Below are positions 1 to 6,592 of a stretch of DNA of 7,666 nt, piece after piece. The first letter of the stretch is position 1. Each line of letters begins with the position of its first letter. Under the pieces are notes generated by a model. It was not told the origin of the DNA. It searched no databases and was given only the letters and a program-made list of their open reading frames with translations. The position numbers and the translations under genes are program-made. The stretch is from an uncultured Coriobacteriaceae bacterium (GTDB lineage: Bacteria > Actinomycetota > Coriobacteriia > Coriobacteriales > QAMH01), in the NCBI GenBank assembly GCA_902783925.1, contig CACZSV010000227.1, forward strand, positions 1-7,666, given 5' to 3'.

Positions 1-336
1 GAACTGAAGCGATATGCGGAGGAAAGGGGCGTACACCTGGCCTTTTCCGCGCCTCAGTTTGAGATGTACCTGCTTCAACACTTCGAGCAATCGGGCGAGA
101 CTGACAAGTCCATAGTGTTCCAGAAGCTCAGCGTTCGCAGGAGGGAGCACGGTGGCGAGGGCGATTATGATGATGATACGAAGGCAGACCTTGGCTGGAT
201 GAGAGATGCGATCGACCGCAAGCCCAGGATTGTCGATATTGCAATTGTAAACTCCGACATAAGAAGCCATACCACGAAACGACCATTTCTTACTGTGCAA
301 GAGCTAACCAAGCGGATTATGGATCTTTCGATATAG
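1..336 (+). CDS. RloB-like protein, C-terminal part (5' end outside window)
   Basis: The frame is open from the first base and ends at TAG 334-336, giving 111 residues of a protein that starts to the left of the window. The stretch reading SAPQFEMYLLQHFE (about residues 16-29 of the fragment) resembles the RloB/AbiLii family motif of the form S-N-P-x-F-E-x-W-L-L-L-H-F-E. The tail PFLTVQELTKRIMDL resembles the family's C-terminal N-P-x-T-x-V-x-x-L-V pattern. RloB-like proteins usually sit directly downstream of an AAA ATPase on the same strand (RloA, or AbiLi in the AbiL abortive-infection system). If such a partner exists here it is left of the window. The ATPase to the right is on the opposite strand and cannot be in this operon. 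Base composition is AT-richer than the genes after 1600, fitting an acquired segment. The family call rests on two short motifs; a different small nuclease-like protein is possible. Confidence 0.5.
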   Translation, partial: ELKRYAEERGVHLAFSAPQFEMYLLQHFEQSGETDKSIVFQKLSVRRREHGGEGDYDDDTKADLGWMRDAIDRKPRIVDIAIVNSDIRSHTTKRPFLTVQELTKRIMDLSI

Positions 337-559
337 AACGAGGAATGCAGTCAAACACGAATGCAATCCATCTTCATCATGAGAGAGGGCGCGACGCCCG
401 AGATAAGGGAGAGGTGCGAGTGCGCGCTTGAGTATCTGATATGAACTCAGAGGCTCTCGAGGATATCCTCCGGCATTCGGCTAATGCGCTCCTGAGCTTC
501 TATTCCTGACGACGGGATTCAATTGCTTGACGTCATGTCAAAGTCTGAATTCTGCGCCT
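337..559. other. Convergent intergenic region, no convincing gene
   Basis: This stretch separates the ends of the convergent RloB-like and ATPase genes. It holds only very short open frames: 361-450, 29 residues, and 441-509, 22 residues. Neither has a good Shine-Dalgarno or a recognisable motif. A GC-only hairpin, stem GGGCG/CGCCC at 387-391 and 395-399 with a three-base loop, lies about 50 bases past the RloB stop but has no T run. A 12-bp perfect palindrome lies at 459-470. Either could contribute to transcription ending between the two genes, but neither is a clear terminator. Confidence 0.4.
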
Positions 560-1477
560 TCAGTCGTTTCTCTTGAGGAACAGTGGTTCATGTCGTTTAA
601 AGAAATCGAAGTAGACCTTGGAGTTTTCCAGTTCCCACCAGTTCCGTGTGTCAACTGGGGAAGTGTCCAGATCGTATATTCTTGCCCCATCCAAGGAGAG
701 CAAAAAAGGAGAGTGTGTTGCGATGATGAGCTGACATCCGCAATATCGAGTTATTTCCTGAAGCATCTTCATCAGCTTCAGTTGCATTTACGGAGACATG
801 CTGTTCTCTGGCTCATCAAGACAATATAGCCTGTCGTTCTTCAATTTCGTGTCGAAATACGATAATGCGGTCTCGCCATTGCTTTGCATCCTGACTTCTT
901 TGCCCGCAGTGCGCCTGAGGAACTGACGCCTCGACAGGGATTTGGTTCTTGCGAGTACCATCATCCTGAAGTCCTCGTAATCTTCCATTCCGTTGAACTT
1001 GATGGTCTCCCCATATTTGAGGGTGCGGTATTTGTCCTTGCCGCGCTCAGTTTCCTCTCTGATATCGGCGTTGTTGGTCCGTACTGCCAGTATGTAGTCG
1101 AAAACGTCATCGCTCGTGATGATTCGGCTTTCATTTGGGATACGAAAATGAACACCTTCCTCGTCATATCCCATGGTGTAGCTGCATTTCTTTACATATT
1201 CGTCGAACAGCTCACTAGAATTGCACGGAGCAATCCGGTTGAGCCCCACCTTTGTTGCAATCAGGTTGAGTAGCGTGCTCTTTCCCGAACCATTGCCGCC
1301 GTAGAAGATGGTGATATTGCGGAAGTGAACTTCATAGAGCCCCTTTGAGCCGAATAATCCGCAGGGGTAGGCGTTGTCGATGTATCCGTACACCCCGCCG
1401 TTCTCTGCCATCCTCTTTGTAATCAGTGACTCTTCTTCTTCGATTGGGAGCCTGAAAGATTGCAGGTACGTTGTCAT
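560..1477 (-). pseudogene. AAA/ABC-type ATPase interrupted by one in-frame TAA
   Basis: The start is ATG at 1477-1475, preceded on the minus strand by AGAGGAG about 3 bases upstream; longer in-frame starts lack this. The frame encodes about 305 codons with a single TAA at 790-788 (codon 230) and ends at TGA 562-560. Walker A is GGNGSGKST (60-68) after FYG. The ABC-like signature is SNGE (199-202). Walker B is LYCLDEPE (217-224). The H-switch ATHSPF, with H at about 255, comes after the stop. These are the marks of the predicted ATPases (AAA_21/AAA_23-like, OLD-like head) common as single genes or in defence loci. The stop lies where relatives have a polar residue after S-x-S-P, and one base change (AAA to TAA) would explain it. 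An ATG follows immediately, so the distal 75 residues could be a separate product, but without Walker A they could not hydrolyse ATP. Recent decay, a sequencing error and translational readthrough all remain possible. Confidence 0.8.
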
Positions 1478-1609
1478 TGCTCCTCTTTCGTCGTTTTGCT
1501 TCAATAAATCAACTTGATCTATCTTCCCTGTCCAATTTGCGGTACACGCTATTACTTCTGTAATGCGAGAATAGTTTTCAGATTCATTGAACGACGTAAG
1601 GCAGGTTTG
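1478..1609. promoter_or_regulatory. Divergent promoter region between ATPase and ADP-ribosylglycohydrolase
   Basis: These 132 bases separate two divergently transcribed genes, so promoters for both should lie here. For the plus strand the best candidate is TTGCGG at 1537-1542, a 16-base spacer, and TGTAAT at 1559-1564 (five of six bases of the -10 consensus). That would give a leader of roughly 40 bases. For the minus strand only the ribosome site just upstream of 1477 is clear. The region is AT-rich compared with flanking coding DNA. Confidence 0.3.
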
Positions 1610-2707
1610 ATGATTACCTTCGAACAAGCGGTTGCGAAAGCACTGAGCTACGACGCACGAATCAACAAGTTTGCAGAGTACGAGAGCTCTTTCGAGTTCT
1701 GGTGGGATTGCGGTGTCGACAGTGTGGGCCCGCAGCCGAGCATCATCATGAAAGAGTCAGGCGAGCGCTTTCTGTTCTCCGATGCAATCTTTAATGGGTA
1801 CAGGTGTGGCAAGTTCATCCGCGAAGGCGAGATACCCGAGGCCATGAGGCCGTCGTTTTTCTCGTTGAGAGACGCTGTATATGGCGCGGCTGTGGGGGAT
1901 GCTCTCGGTGTTCCCTACGAGTTTCGTGAGCGCGATTCGTTCGAATGCGGCGGCATGGTCTCGGGCGGGGCGCATGGGCAACCCACCGGGACGTTCTCGG
2001 ACGACACGTCGATGATGCTCGCGACGTGCGACAGTATCCGTGACTGCGGTCGCGTTGACGTGCGTGACATGCGCAGGCGCTTCGTGTCGTGGCTGCGTGA
2101 GGGCGCCTACACGCCCGACGGCAGCGTGTTCGACGTGGGTAATACGGTGGCGACGGCGCTCACTGATGGGCGGGGGTGTGGGGGAGAGCGCTCAAACGGC
2201 AACGGATCCCTCATGCGCATCGCGCCGCTGGCCTACACGCATGCATCCGACGAAGAGATTCGAGCGGTGTCTGCGATCACACATGCGCACCGCATATCGA
2301 CCGAGTCGTGCGTCTGCTTCGTGAAGCTCATCCAGAATCTGGTCGGAGGAAGTCCGCTCGACCTTGCGTTAAAGCACAGCATTTCAGGTGGCGAAGAGTT
2401 TGCCTTCCTGGCCGATGTGGCGTCGTGGCCGCGCGAGAAGGTACGCTCGGGCGGATACGTGCTCGACACTCTCGGTGCTGCAATCTGGTGCTTCGCGAAT
2501 ACGGATACGTACGCCGAATGCGTGCTGGCTGCCGTGAACCTGGGGTATGACACCGACACGACCGCCTGTGTTGCCGGTGCGCTCGCGGGCGCTGTGTACG
2601 GTTATCGGGCCATACCGAAAGAATGGCTGGACACGCTGCGGGGAAAGGACGTCATCGAGCGGTGCCTTTTCCCGGGTTTCGAGAAAGCGCGGAACTGGCC
2701 CAAGTAG
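1610..2707 (+). CDS. ADP-ribosylglycohydrolase family protein (DraG/ARH-like)
   Basis: This 365-residue protein probably removes ADP-ribose from a modified substrate using a binuclear metal centre, as DraG and ARH enzymes do; the substrate cannot be read from sequence. Visible family motifs are GAAVGDALGVPYEF (92-105), TFSDDTS (128-134, metal-binding S-D-D), NGNGSLMRIAP (196-206), THAHR (224-228) and a C-terminal GYDTDTTACVAGALAGAVYG block (312-331, metal-binding Asp 314 and 316). The catalytic domain starts near residue 85. Residues 1-75 form a separate small domain with the outline 'EYESSFEFWW...SIIMKESGERFLF...IREGEIP', which I cannot name with confidence. The ATG at 1610 was chosen because TAAGG lies 8 bases upstream and the N-terminal domain begins cleanly there; an in-frame upstream ATG (1514) would add a cysteine-rich segment unlike the family. 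The protein is cytosolic, with no signal peptide. It is divergent from the broken ATPase and convergent with the TfoX-domain gene, so it is probably its own transcription unit. Confidence 0.9.
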   Translation: MITFEQAVAKALSYDARINKFAEYESSFEFWWDCGVDSVGPQPSIIMKESGERFLFSDAIFNGYRCGKFIREGEIPEAMRPSFFSLRDAVYGAAVGDALGVPYEFRERDSFECGGMVSGGAHGQPTGTFSDDTSMMLATCDSIRDCGRVDVRDMRRRFVSWLREGAYTPDGSVFDVGNTVATALTDGRGCGGERSNGNGSLMRIAPLAYTHASDEEIRAVSAITHAHRISTESCVCFVKLIQNLVGGSPLDLALKHSISGGEEFAFLADVASWPREKVRSGGYVLDTLGAAIWCFANTDTYAECVLAAVNLGYDTDTTACVAGALAGAVYGYRAIPKEWLDTLRGKDVIERCLFPGFEKARNWPK

Positions 2708-2740
2708 GATCGATGTCGCATTATGGAAGTGATGTTGGAT

Positions 2741-2803
2741 ATGGAGAACACTACGCTGGACAGGGCAATTGTATTCGCCGCGTGCGCTGCATTGGCGGAA
2801 TAG
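2741..2803 (+). other. Short coding-like fragment, possible gene remnant
   Basis: A 20-codon frame (or 26 codons from ATG 2723) reads MENTTLDRAIVFAACAALAE and then stops at TAG. GGAAG lies about 10 bases before ATG 2741. The pattern 'LDRAIVFAA-x-A' resembles the first helix of HD-domain (p)ppGpp hydrolase-like proteins, which often begin with L-D-K-A-I-x-F-A-x-x-A-H. The conserved His and everything beyond are missing, so it would be an N-terminal stub. It could equally be chance in GC-rich DNA. Confidence 0.2.
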
Positions 2804-2825
2804 CGGCGCCGTCCTTCCCTTCGTC

Positions 2826-3131
2826 TTATCGCTTCTTCTTCGGCTCCGGAAGCTCCGGCAGCATCGCCGTCACCAGCGCGGCCACGGCCGCCTTGTCTTC
2901 CAGATCCACCAGCAGCATCGGCGATGCGCCCTCGTACGGCACCTCGGCCGTGGTGAGCGCTGCCCGCGAGGCTTGCGTGTCCTTTACCAGGAACCGGTCA
3001 TCGTAGATGCCGCCGAAGAGCTTGTCGGACGCGTAGAGCAGGTATTCGCCCATCATCTTGCGCGACGAGACCTGCGGCACGTCGGCCAGCAGGTCGAGGA
3101 CGTACTCGAGGTACTCTGAGCTGGATGCCAT
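2826..3131 (-). CDS. TfoX N-terminal domain-containing protein
   Basis: This is a 101-residue cytosolic protein matching the length of stand-alone TfoX/Sxy N-terminal-domain proteins. The core SSRKMMGEYLLYASDKLFG (22-40), followed by GIYDDRFLVK (41-50), fits the family pattern R-x-M-F-G-x-Y-x-x-Y-x-x-x-x-x-F-G-x-I-x-D-x-R-x-x-x-K. PYEGASPMLLVDLED (65-79) and the basic tail PKKKR are also typical. The C-terminal domain present in the competence regulator TfoX of gamma-proteobacteria is absent, so a role in competence should not be assumed; these small proteins are functionally uncharacterised. The ATG at 3131-3129 is preceded on the minus strand by GGAAGGGG about 8 bases upstream, a strong ribosome site. 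It is divergent from the oxidoreductase gene and convergent with the ADP-ribosylglycohydrolase. Confidence 0.82.
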   Translation of the reverse strand: MASSSEYLEYVLDLLADVPQVSSRKMMGEYLLYASDKLFGGIYDDRFLVKDTQASRAALTTAEVPYEGASPMLLVDLEDKAAVAALVTAMLPELPEPKKKR

Positions 3132-3161
3132 CGTCTTACCCCTTCCATATCCGATGCAGAC

Positions 3162-3167
3162 ATTCTA
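3162..3167 (-). promoter_or_regulatory. Candidate -10 box for the TfoX-domain gene
   Basis: On the minus strand these bases read TAGAAT, five of six matches to the -10 consensus. They lie about 30 bases upstream of the ATG, which would give a short leader containing the GGAAGGGG ribosome site. No good -35 box is visible at 16-18 bases, so an activator or a relaxed promoter would be needed. Confidence 0.35.
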
Positions 3168-3334
3168 GCCGACCGCGCTTGTATTGGATGGGGGCTGTTT
3201 GAAAGCGAAGTCGCGCGTGTACGGGATCAGCCTAAATGCATGGCCGCAGGACGGTGGTCGCCTGCAAGTGGATATCTGATTTCACCATAGCTACCCATAG
3301 GATATACGTAATGTCTCTTCCCAAACTGCGTTCC

Positions 3335-3340
3335 TATAAT
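3335..3340 (+). promoter_or_regulatory. Candidate -10 box for the oxidoreductase operon
   Basis: A perfect TATAAT stands about 50 bases upstream of the ATG at 3392 in otherwise GC-rich sequence, implying a leader of roughly 45 bases. The position 17 bases upstream carries no TTGACA-like box (TGTCTC at 3312-3317). Control by an activator is therefore plausible. GGATAT occurs twice upstream (about 3269 and 3299), spaced 30 bases apart, and could be part of such a site. Confidence 0.45.
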
Positions 3341-3378
3341 GAGCAAGCAAATCAAGCCGATACGGCGGAACGCCAGAC

Positions 3379-3385
3379 AGGAGGG
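3379..3385 (+). promoter_or_regulatory. Strong ribosome binding site fixing the oxidoreductase start
   Basis: AGGAGGG lies 6 bases before ATG 3392. The protein from this ATG begins MGKILRINLTDG, the usual N-terminus of the family. The open frame extends upstream to ATG 3236, but that extra peptide is unlike the family and spans the TATAAT box, so 3392 is the start. Confidence 0.75.
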
Positions 3386-3391
3386 TTCGAG

Positions 3392-5302
3392 ATGGGGAAA
3401 ATACTGCGCATCAATCTTACGGATGGGACGATCACATCCGAAGATTCCAGACCTTTGCGCGAGCGGTTTCTTGGGGGAAGAGGGGTTGGCAGCTGGCTTC
3501 TCCTGAACGAGTGCGATCCGTCAATAGGCGCGCTCGATCCGCAGAACCCCATCGTAATCAACACGGGCACGCTCACCGGCAGCTCGTTCATCGGGTCGGG
3601 AAAGATCGAAGTGGAGACGAAGAACTACAACACAGGCGGCATCAACTTTGGCATGATTGGCGGTTTCGTTGGCCCGGAGCTTAGATGGTCGGGCTGGGAC
3701 CACGTGGTGATCACGGGCAAGGCGCCACACCCGGTCTACATCTACATCCACGACGACCAGGTGGAGATCAAGAACGCCGCGCATATCTGGAACACCGACA
3801 CCTGGACGGCAGAAGACATTATTCGCTGGGAACTGGACGACGAGGACATCCCCGTGCTGGGCATTGGCCAGGCGGGCGAACGCCTCCTTCACCAATCGGC
3901 GCTGATCACCAACAAGACGCGCTGCACCACCTCGGGCGGTATCGGCGCGGTGTGGGGCTCAAAGAACCTCAAGGCCATCGCCGTGCGCGCCAGCAACGAA
4001 GAGAGCGAGGATGTGCCCTCTTCGGAGCGCTTCGAGCAGGTCGTGAAGGAAAAGCACGACAAGCTGCAGGCAGCCGATTCGTTCGAGGGCCTCCAGACGT
4101 TCGGCGTGTTCCTCGCTCCCGTAGCACTGCAGAACGACAACGACGCGTATCCCTACCGCGGCACTCAGGGCGACACGTACGAGAACCTGGACGAGTCGCC
4201 GCTGCGCATCGACAACTGGCCTCGCACCGGGCGCTTCTGCAAGGAATGCTACGGGTGTATTCTCAAATGCGGGCAGGTAGAATACCAGGCAAACGAAGGC
4301 CCGTTCAAGGGGGCGACGATCAACGCACCCGAGAATAACCTGTACTACTCGTTCGGAACGCGCTTGGACATGCGCTCGCCGTCCAACGTGATTAAGGCCT
4401 ATGAGCTCTGCAGCCGCTACGGGCTCGACGGCGACCAGGTTGCCGTCTCCATCAGCTGGGCGTTCGAGCTATTCGAATACGGCATCATCGGGCTGGAAGA
4501 CACCGGCGGGCTCGATCTGACTTGGGGCAACGACCTGGCGGTCATCGCGCTCATCAGAGAGATCGTGGACCAGCGCGGCTTCGGCAAGCTTCTCTCCCTG
4601 GGCACCGAGGAGGCCGCCAAGGTCATCGGCAGGGGCTCCGATTACTACATCACGGCCAACAAGCACCAGGACAACCTCGACGCCCAGCGCGTGTCCAAGG
4701 GCTGGGCGCTCGGAAACAACATCTCGCTGCGCGGTGGAAAGCACCTCGACGGTGCGCCCTTCGAGCTGGTGCCCGGCGACGAGGCCACGGCCGAGAAGCT
4801 CTTTGGGGTGAAGACTGCGTACACGCCCACCTCGTATGACGGCAAGGGCGAGCTGGTTTACTTCATGCAGCGCTTGAAGGCAGTGGTCGACTCGATTGGC
4901 GGATGCTATTTCACCACCATCTGGATGGATCCGGCTTGGTTCAATGCCGATGACATCCGCGATATCGCCAATGCTGCTCTCGACAAGGATCTGACCACCG
5001 AAGATTACCTTCTTATTGGCGAGAGAATCATCAATATCGAGAAAGCGTTCAACACGCTGCACGCGGGCTTCGGCCGCAACGAAGACCTCCCGCCGGTGAT
5101 ATACACGGAGAAGACGAGCGCCACGGGCAACCACAAGGACGAGCTGCTTGACCGGGGCAAATACGAGTCGATGCTCGACGAGTACTACGGTTCTTACCGC
5201 TGGGACGCTCAAACGGGATGGCAGACCAGGGAAAACTTGGTCGAGATCGGGCTGCCGGAAATCGCCGAAAAGCTGCAAGCTGCCAGCTGCCTGAAGGCGT
5301 AG
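3392..5302 (+). CDS. Aldehyde ferredoxin oxidoreductase family protein (tungsten/pterin enzyme)
   Basis: This 636-residue protein has full family length. Enzymes of this family use a tungsten (or molybdenum) bis-pyranopterin centre plus one [4Fe-4S] cluster to oxidise aldehydes to acids, or the reverse, with ferredoxin-level electrons. The N-terminal pterin domain shows MGKILRINL, ERFLGGRGVGSWLL, GGFVGPELRWSGWDHVVITGKA and SGGIGAVWGSKNLKAIAV. Cluster ligands are C286-x2-C289-x3-C293 (in CYGCILKC) and C505 in DSIGGCYF. E314 (APEN) and H451 (SLRGGKHLDG) sit where the catalytic Glu and His of Pyrococcus AOR lie. An extra C283 precedes the cluster motif. The segment corresponding to the usual K-S-P-L-T-G reads TKNYNTGGINFG, marking a divergent subfamily, so the substrate is open; YdhV-like or BamB-like roles cannot be excluded. 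No Tat or Sec signal is seen, so it is cytosolic. The radical SAM gene follows after 5 bases, almost certainly co-transcribed. Confidence 0.93.
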   Translation: MGKILRINLTDGTITSEDSRPLRERFLGGRGVGSWLLLNECDPSIGALDPQNPIVINTGTLTGSSFIGSGKIEVETKNYNTGGINFGMIGGFVGPELRWSGWDHVVITGKAPHPVYIYIHDDQVEIKNAAHIWNTDTWTAEDIIRWELDDEDIPVLGIGQAGERLLHQSALITNKTRCTTSGGIGAVWGSKNLKAIAVRASNEESEDVPSSERFEQVVKEKHDKLQAADSFEGLQTFGVFLAPVALQNDNDAYPYRGTQGDTYENLDESPLRIDNWPRTGRFCKECYGCILKCGQVEYQANEGPFKGATINAPENNLYYSFGTRLDMRSPSNVIKAYELCSRYGLDGDQVAVSISWAFELFEYGIIGLEDTGGLDLTWGNDLAVIALIREIVDQRGFGKLLSLGTEEAAKVIGRGSDYYITANKHQDNLDAQRVSKGWALGNNISLRGGKHLDGAPFELVPGDEATAEKLFGVKTAYTPTSYDGKGELVYFMQRLKAVVDSIGGCYFTTIWMDPAWFNADDIRDIANAALDKDLTTEDYLLIGERIINIEKAFNTLHAGFGRNEDLPPVIYTEKTSATGNHKDELLDRGKYESMLDEYYGSYRWDAQTGWQTRENLVEIGLPEIAEKLQAASCLKA

Positions 5303-5307
5303 CAGGC

Positions 5308-6576
5308 GTGGAACTTAAAGCAAACGCGGACGGGAGCCTCCTTCTCACGAAGGAGGCTCTTGACGCGCTAAACATCTCGCTTCGCCCCGACAGTTCGATC
5401 CTGATTGACGGGTATCCCGACTCGCCAACGCGGGCGCATTCCCCGTTGGGTCTCGAGATTCGCGAAACGAACCCGCAGCTGCGGCGGGTGTACATCGAAC
5501 CGACGACGAAGTGCAATCTCAGGTGCACCACCTGCATCAGGAACACCTGGAACGAGGAATTCGTCAACCTCGACTGGAATGTCTACGAACGCCTCATCGA
5601 CGAGCTCAGGGACGCATCCCATCTTGAGCGGGTCTCGTTTTGGGGTTACGGCGAGCCGCTTTTGCACCCGCGCATCGTCTCGATGGTGGCCGCCGCTCAC
5701 GATCTCGGGGTGAAAACGCAGATCATCAGCAACGGGATGCTCCTGAACGAGAGCATGGCATCGGACCTCTTGGATGCGGGAGCGAGCTCGATCATCGTCT
5801 CTTTGGATGGAGCCGGCAACCAATCATACGAAGGGGTGCGCCAGGGAGCCGACTATGACGTGGTGGTCAGGAACCTGCGTCAGCTCGTGAGGCTCAGGCG
5901 CCGGCGTGTGGTGAACCGGGCGGGCATCACGCCGGTTGAAGTGGGCATCGAATACGTTGCTCAGGCGAGCACGATCGACCAAATTGCCGATATCCACGCA
6001 CTTGCCGCCGACATCGGGGTGGACTTCGTCTTCGTGAGCAACGTTCTGCCGTTCAGGGCCAACGACCAGGACGAGCTGCTTTACGCAGCTTCGGTGTACG
6101 GGCAGAGGAAGACGCCGCGCATCTACCTTCCGCCCATGGACAACAAGAACGGCGCCGCCGCGGCGATCGCCCGCATGGTGAAGCCTGACGAGCCCATCCA
6201 TTACCTCCAACATGCGTCGGGCACATGCGGCGGCTACTGCCCGTTCGTCGGCGAAGGGTCGGTGGTTATCGGGGCCGCAGGCCAGGTCGCACCCTGCATG
6301 GCCCTGCTTCACAGCGCCCCCTGCTTTATCATGGGCAGAAAGAAGTCCATGAACGCATGTGAATTCGGCAGCCTGTCTAAAAGCGACTTGGGCACCATCT
6401 GGGACGACGACTGCTTCCGTGCCTTCAGGGATCGCGTGCAGCGCTTCGATTTCGCCCCGTGCGTTCAATGCACGGGCTGCAAGAAAGCGAAGGACAACGG
6501 CCGGGATTGCCATGGCTCACCCTTTCCTTCTTGCGGTGATTGCCTCTGGGCGCAGGGCATCGTCCAATGTCCATAA
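5308..6576 (+). CDS. Radical SAM/SPASM maturase-like protein partnered with the oxidoreductase
   Basis: This 422-residue protein has the radical SAM motif C69-N-L-R-C73-T-T-C76 in EPTTKCNLRC, which binds the SAM-cleaving [4Fe-4S] cluster, followed by a typical barrel (FWGYGEPLLHP; SLDGAG). The C-terminal part has 13 cysteines (307, 311, 330, 339, 351, 369, 385, 388, 391, 401, 409, 412, 421), enough for two auxiliary clusters of a SPASM-type domain, and ends CGDCLWAQGIVQCP. Residues 2-33 (ELKANADGSLLLTKEALDAL...) look like an AbrB-type swapped-hairpin. This layout matches radical SAM proteins encoded beside tungsten oxidoreductases (Cmo of Pyrococcus; tungsten-cofactor oxidoreductase maturases). 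The likely job is modifying the cofactor or the enzyme; this is inferred from position and architecture. The start is GTG 5308, with GAAGG 10 bases upstream and 5 bases after the previous stop. An in-frame ATG at 5218 would overlap the oxidoreductase by 85 bases with no clear ribosome site. Confidence 0.88.
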   Translation: MELKANADGSLLLTKEALDALNISLRPDSSILIDGYPDSPTRAHSPLGLEIRETNPQLRRVYIEPTTKCNLRCTTCIRNTWNEEFVNLDWNVYERLIDELRDASHLERVSFWGYGEPLLHPRIVSMVAAAHDLGVKTQIISNGMLLNESMASDLLDAGASSIIVSLDGAGNQSYEGVRQGADYDVVVRNLRQLVRLRRRRVVNRAGITPVEVGIEYVAQASTIDQIADIHALAADIGVDFVFVSNVLPFRANDQDELLYAASVYGQRKTPRIYLPPMDNKNGAAAAIARMVKPDEPIHYLQHASGTCGGYCPFVGEGSVVIGAAGQVAPCMALLHSAPCFIMGRKKSMNACEFGSLSKSDLGTIWDDDCFRAFRDRVQRFDFAPCVQCTGCKKAKDNGRDCHGSPFPSCGDCLWAQGIVQCP

Positions 6577-6592
6577 CGACAGCTGCGTGTCC

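Noticed and set aside
459..470. Perfect palindrome GAGGATATCCTC
   Set aside because: No promoter or gene start nearby and it lies in a convergent gap; a 12-bp dyad alone is compatible with chance.
884..1273. 129-residue plus-strand frame
   Set aside because: Antisense to the ATPase between Walker A and the signature motif; no independent ribosome site.
1478..1627. Longer start for the ATPase
   Set aside because: It would overlap the start of the divergent ADP-ribosylglycohydrolase; AGAGGAG precedes ATG 1477.
2776..2808. CGCCGC/GCGGCG arms as a terminator between the convergent genes
   Set aside because: Six-bp stem with a 21-base loop and no T run on either strand; too weak to call.
3236..3391. 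Longer start for the oxidoreductase
   Set aside because: The extra 52 residues are unlike the family and span the TATAAT box; AGGAGGG sits directly before ATG 3392.
3685..4338. 217-residue open frame on the plus strand in another phase
   Set aside because: Inside the oxidoreductase gene; rich in R, G, H and P as expected of a frame-shifted GC-rich gene.
4469..5278. 269-residue open frame on the minus strand
   Set aside because: It lies entirely antisense to the oxidoreductase gene, whose motifs are unambiguous; its Val- and Arg-rich composition is typical of a GC-rich antisense shadow.
5824..6513. 229-residue open frame on the minus strand
   Set aside because: Antisense to the radical SAM gene, with no recognisable motif; explained by high GC lowering stop frequency.
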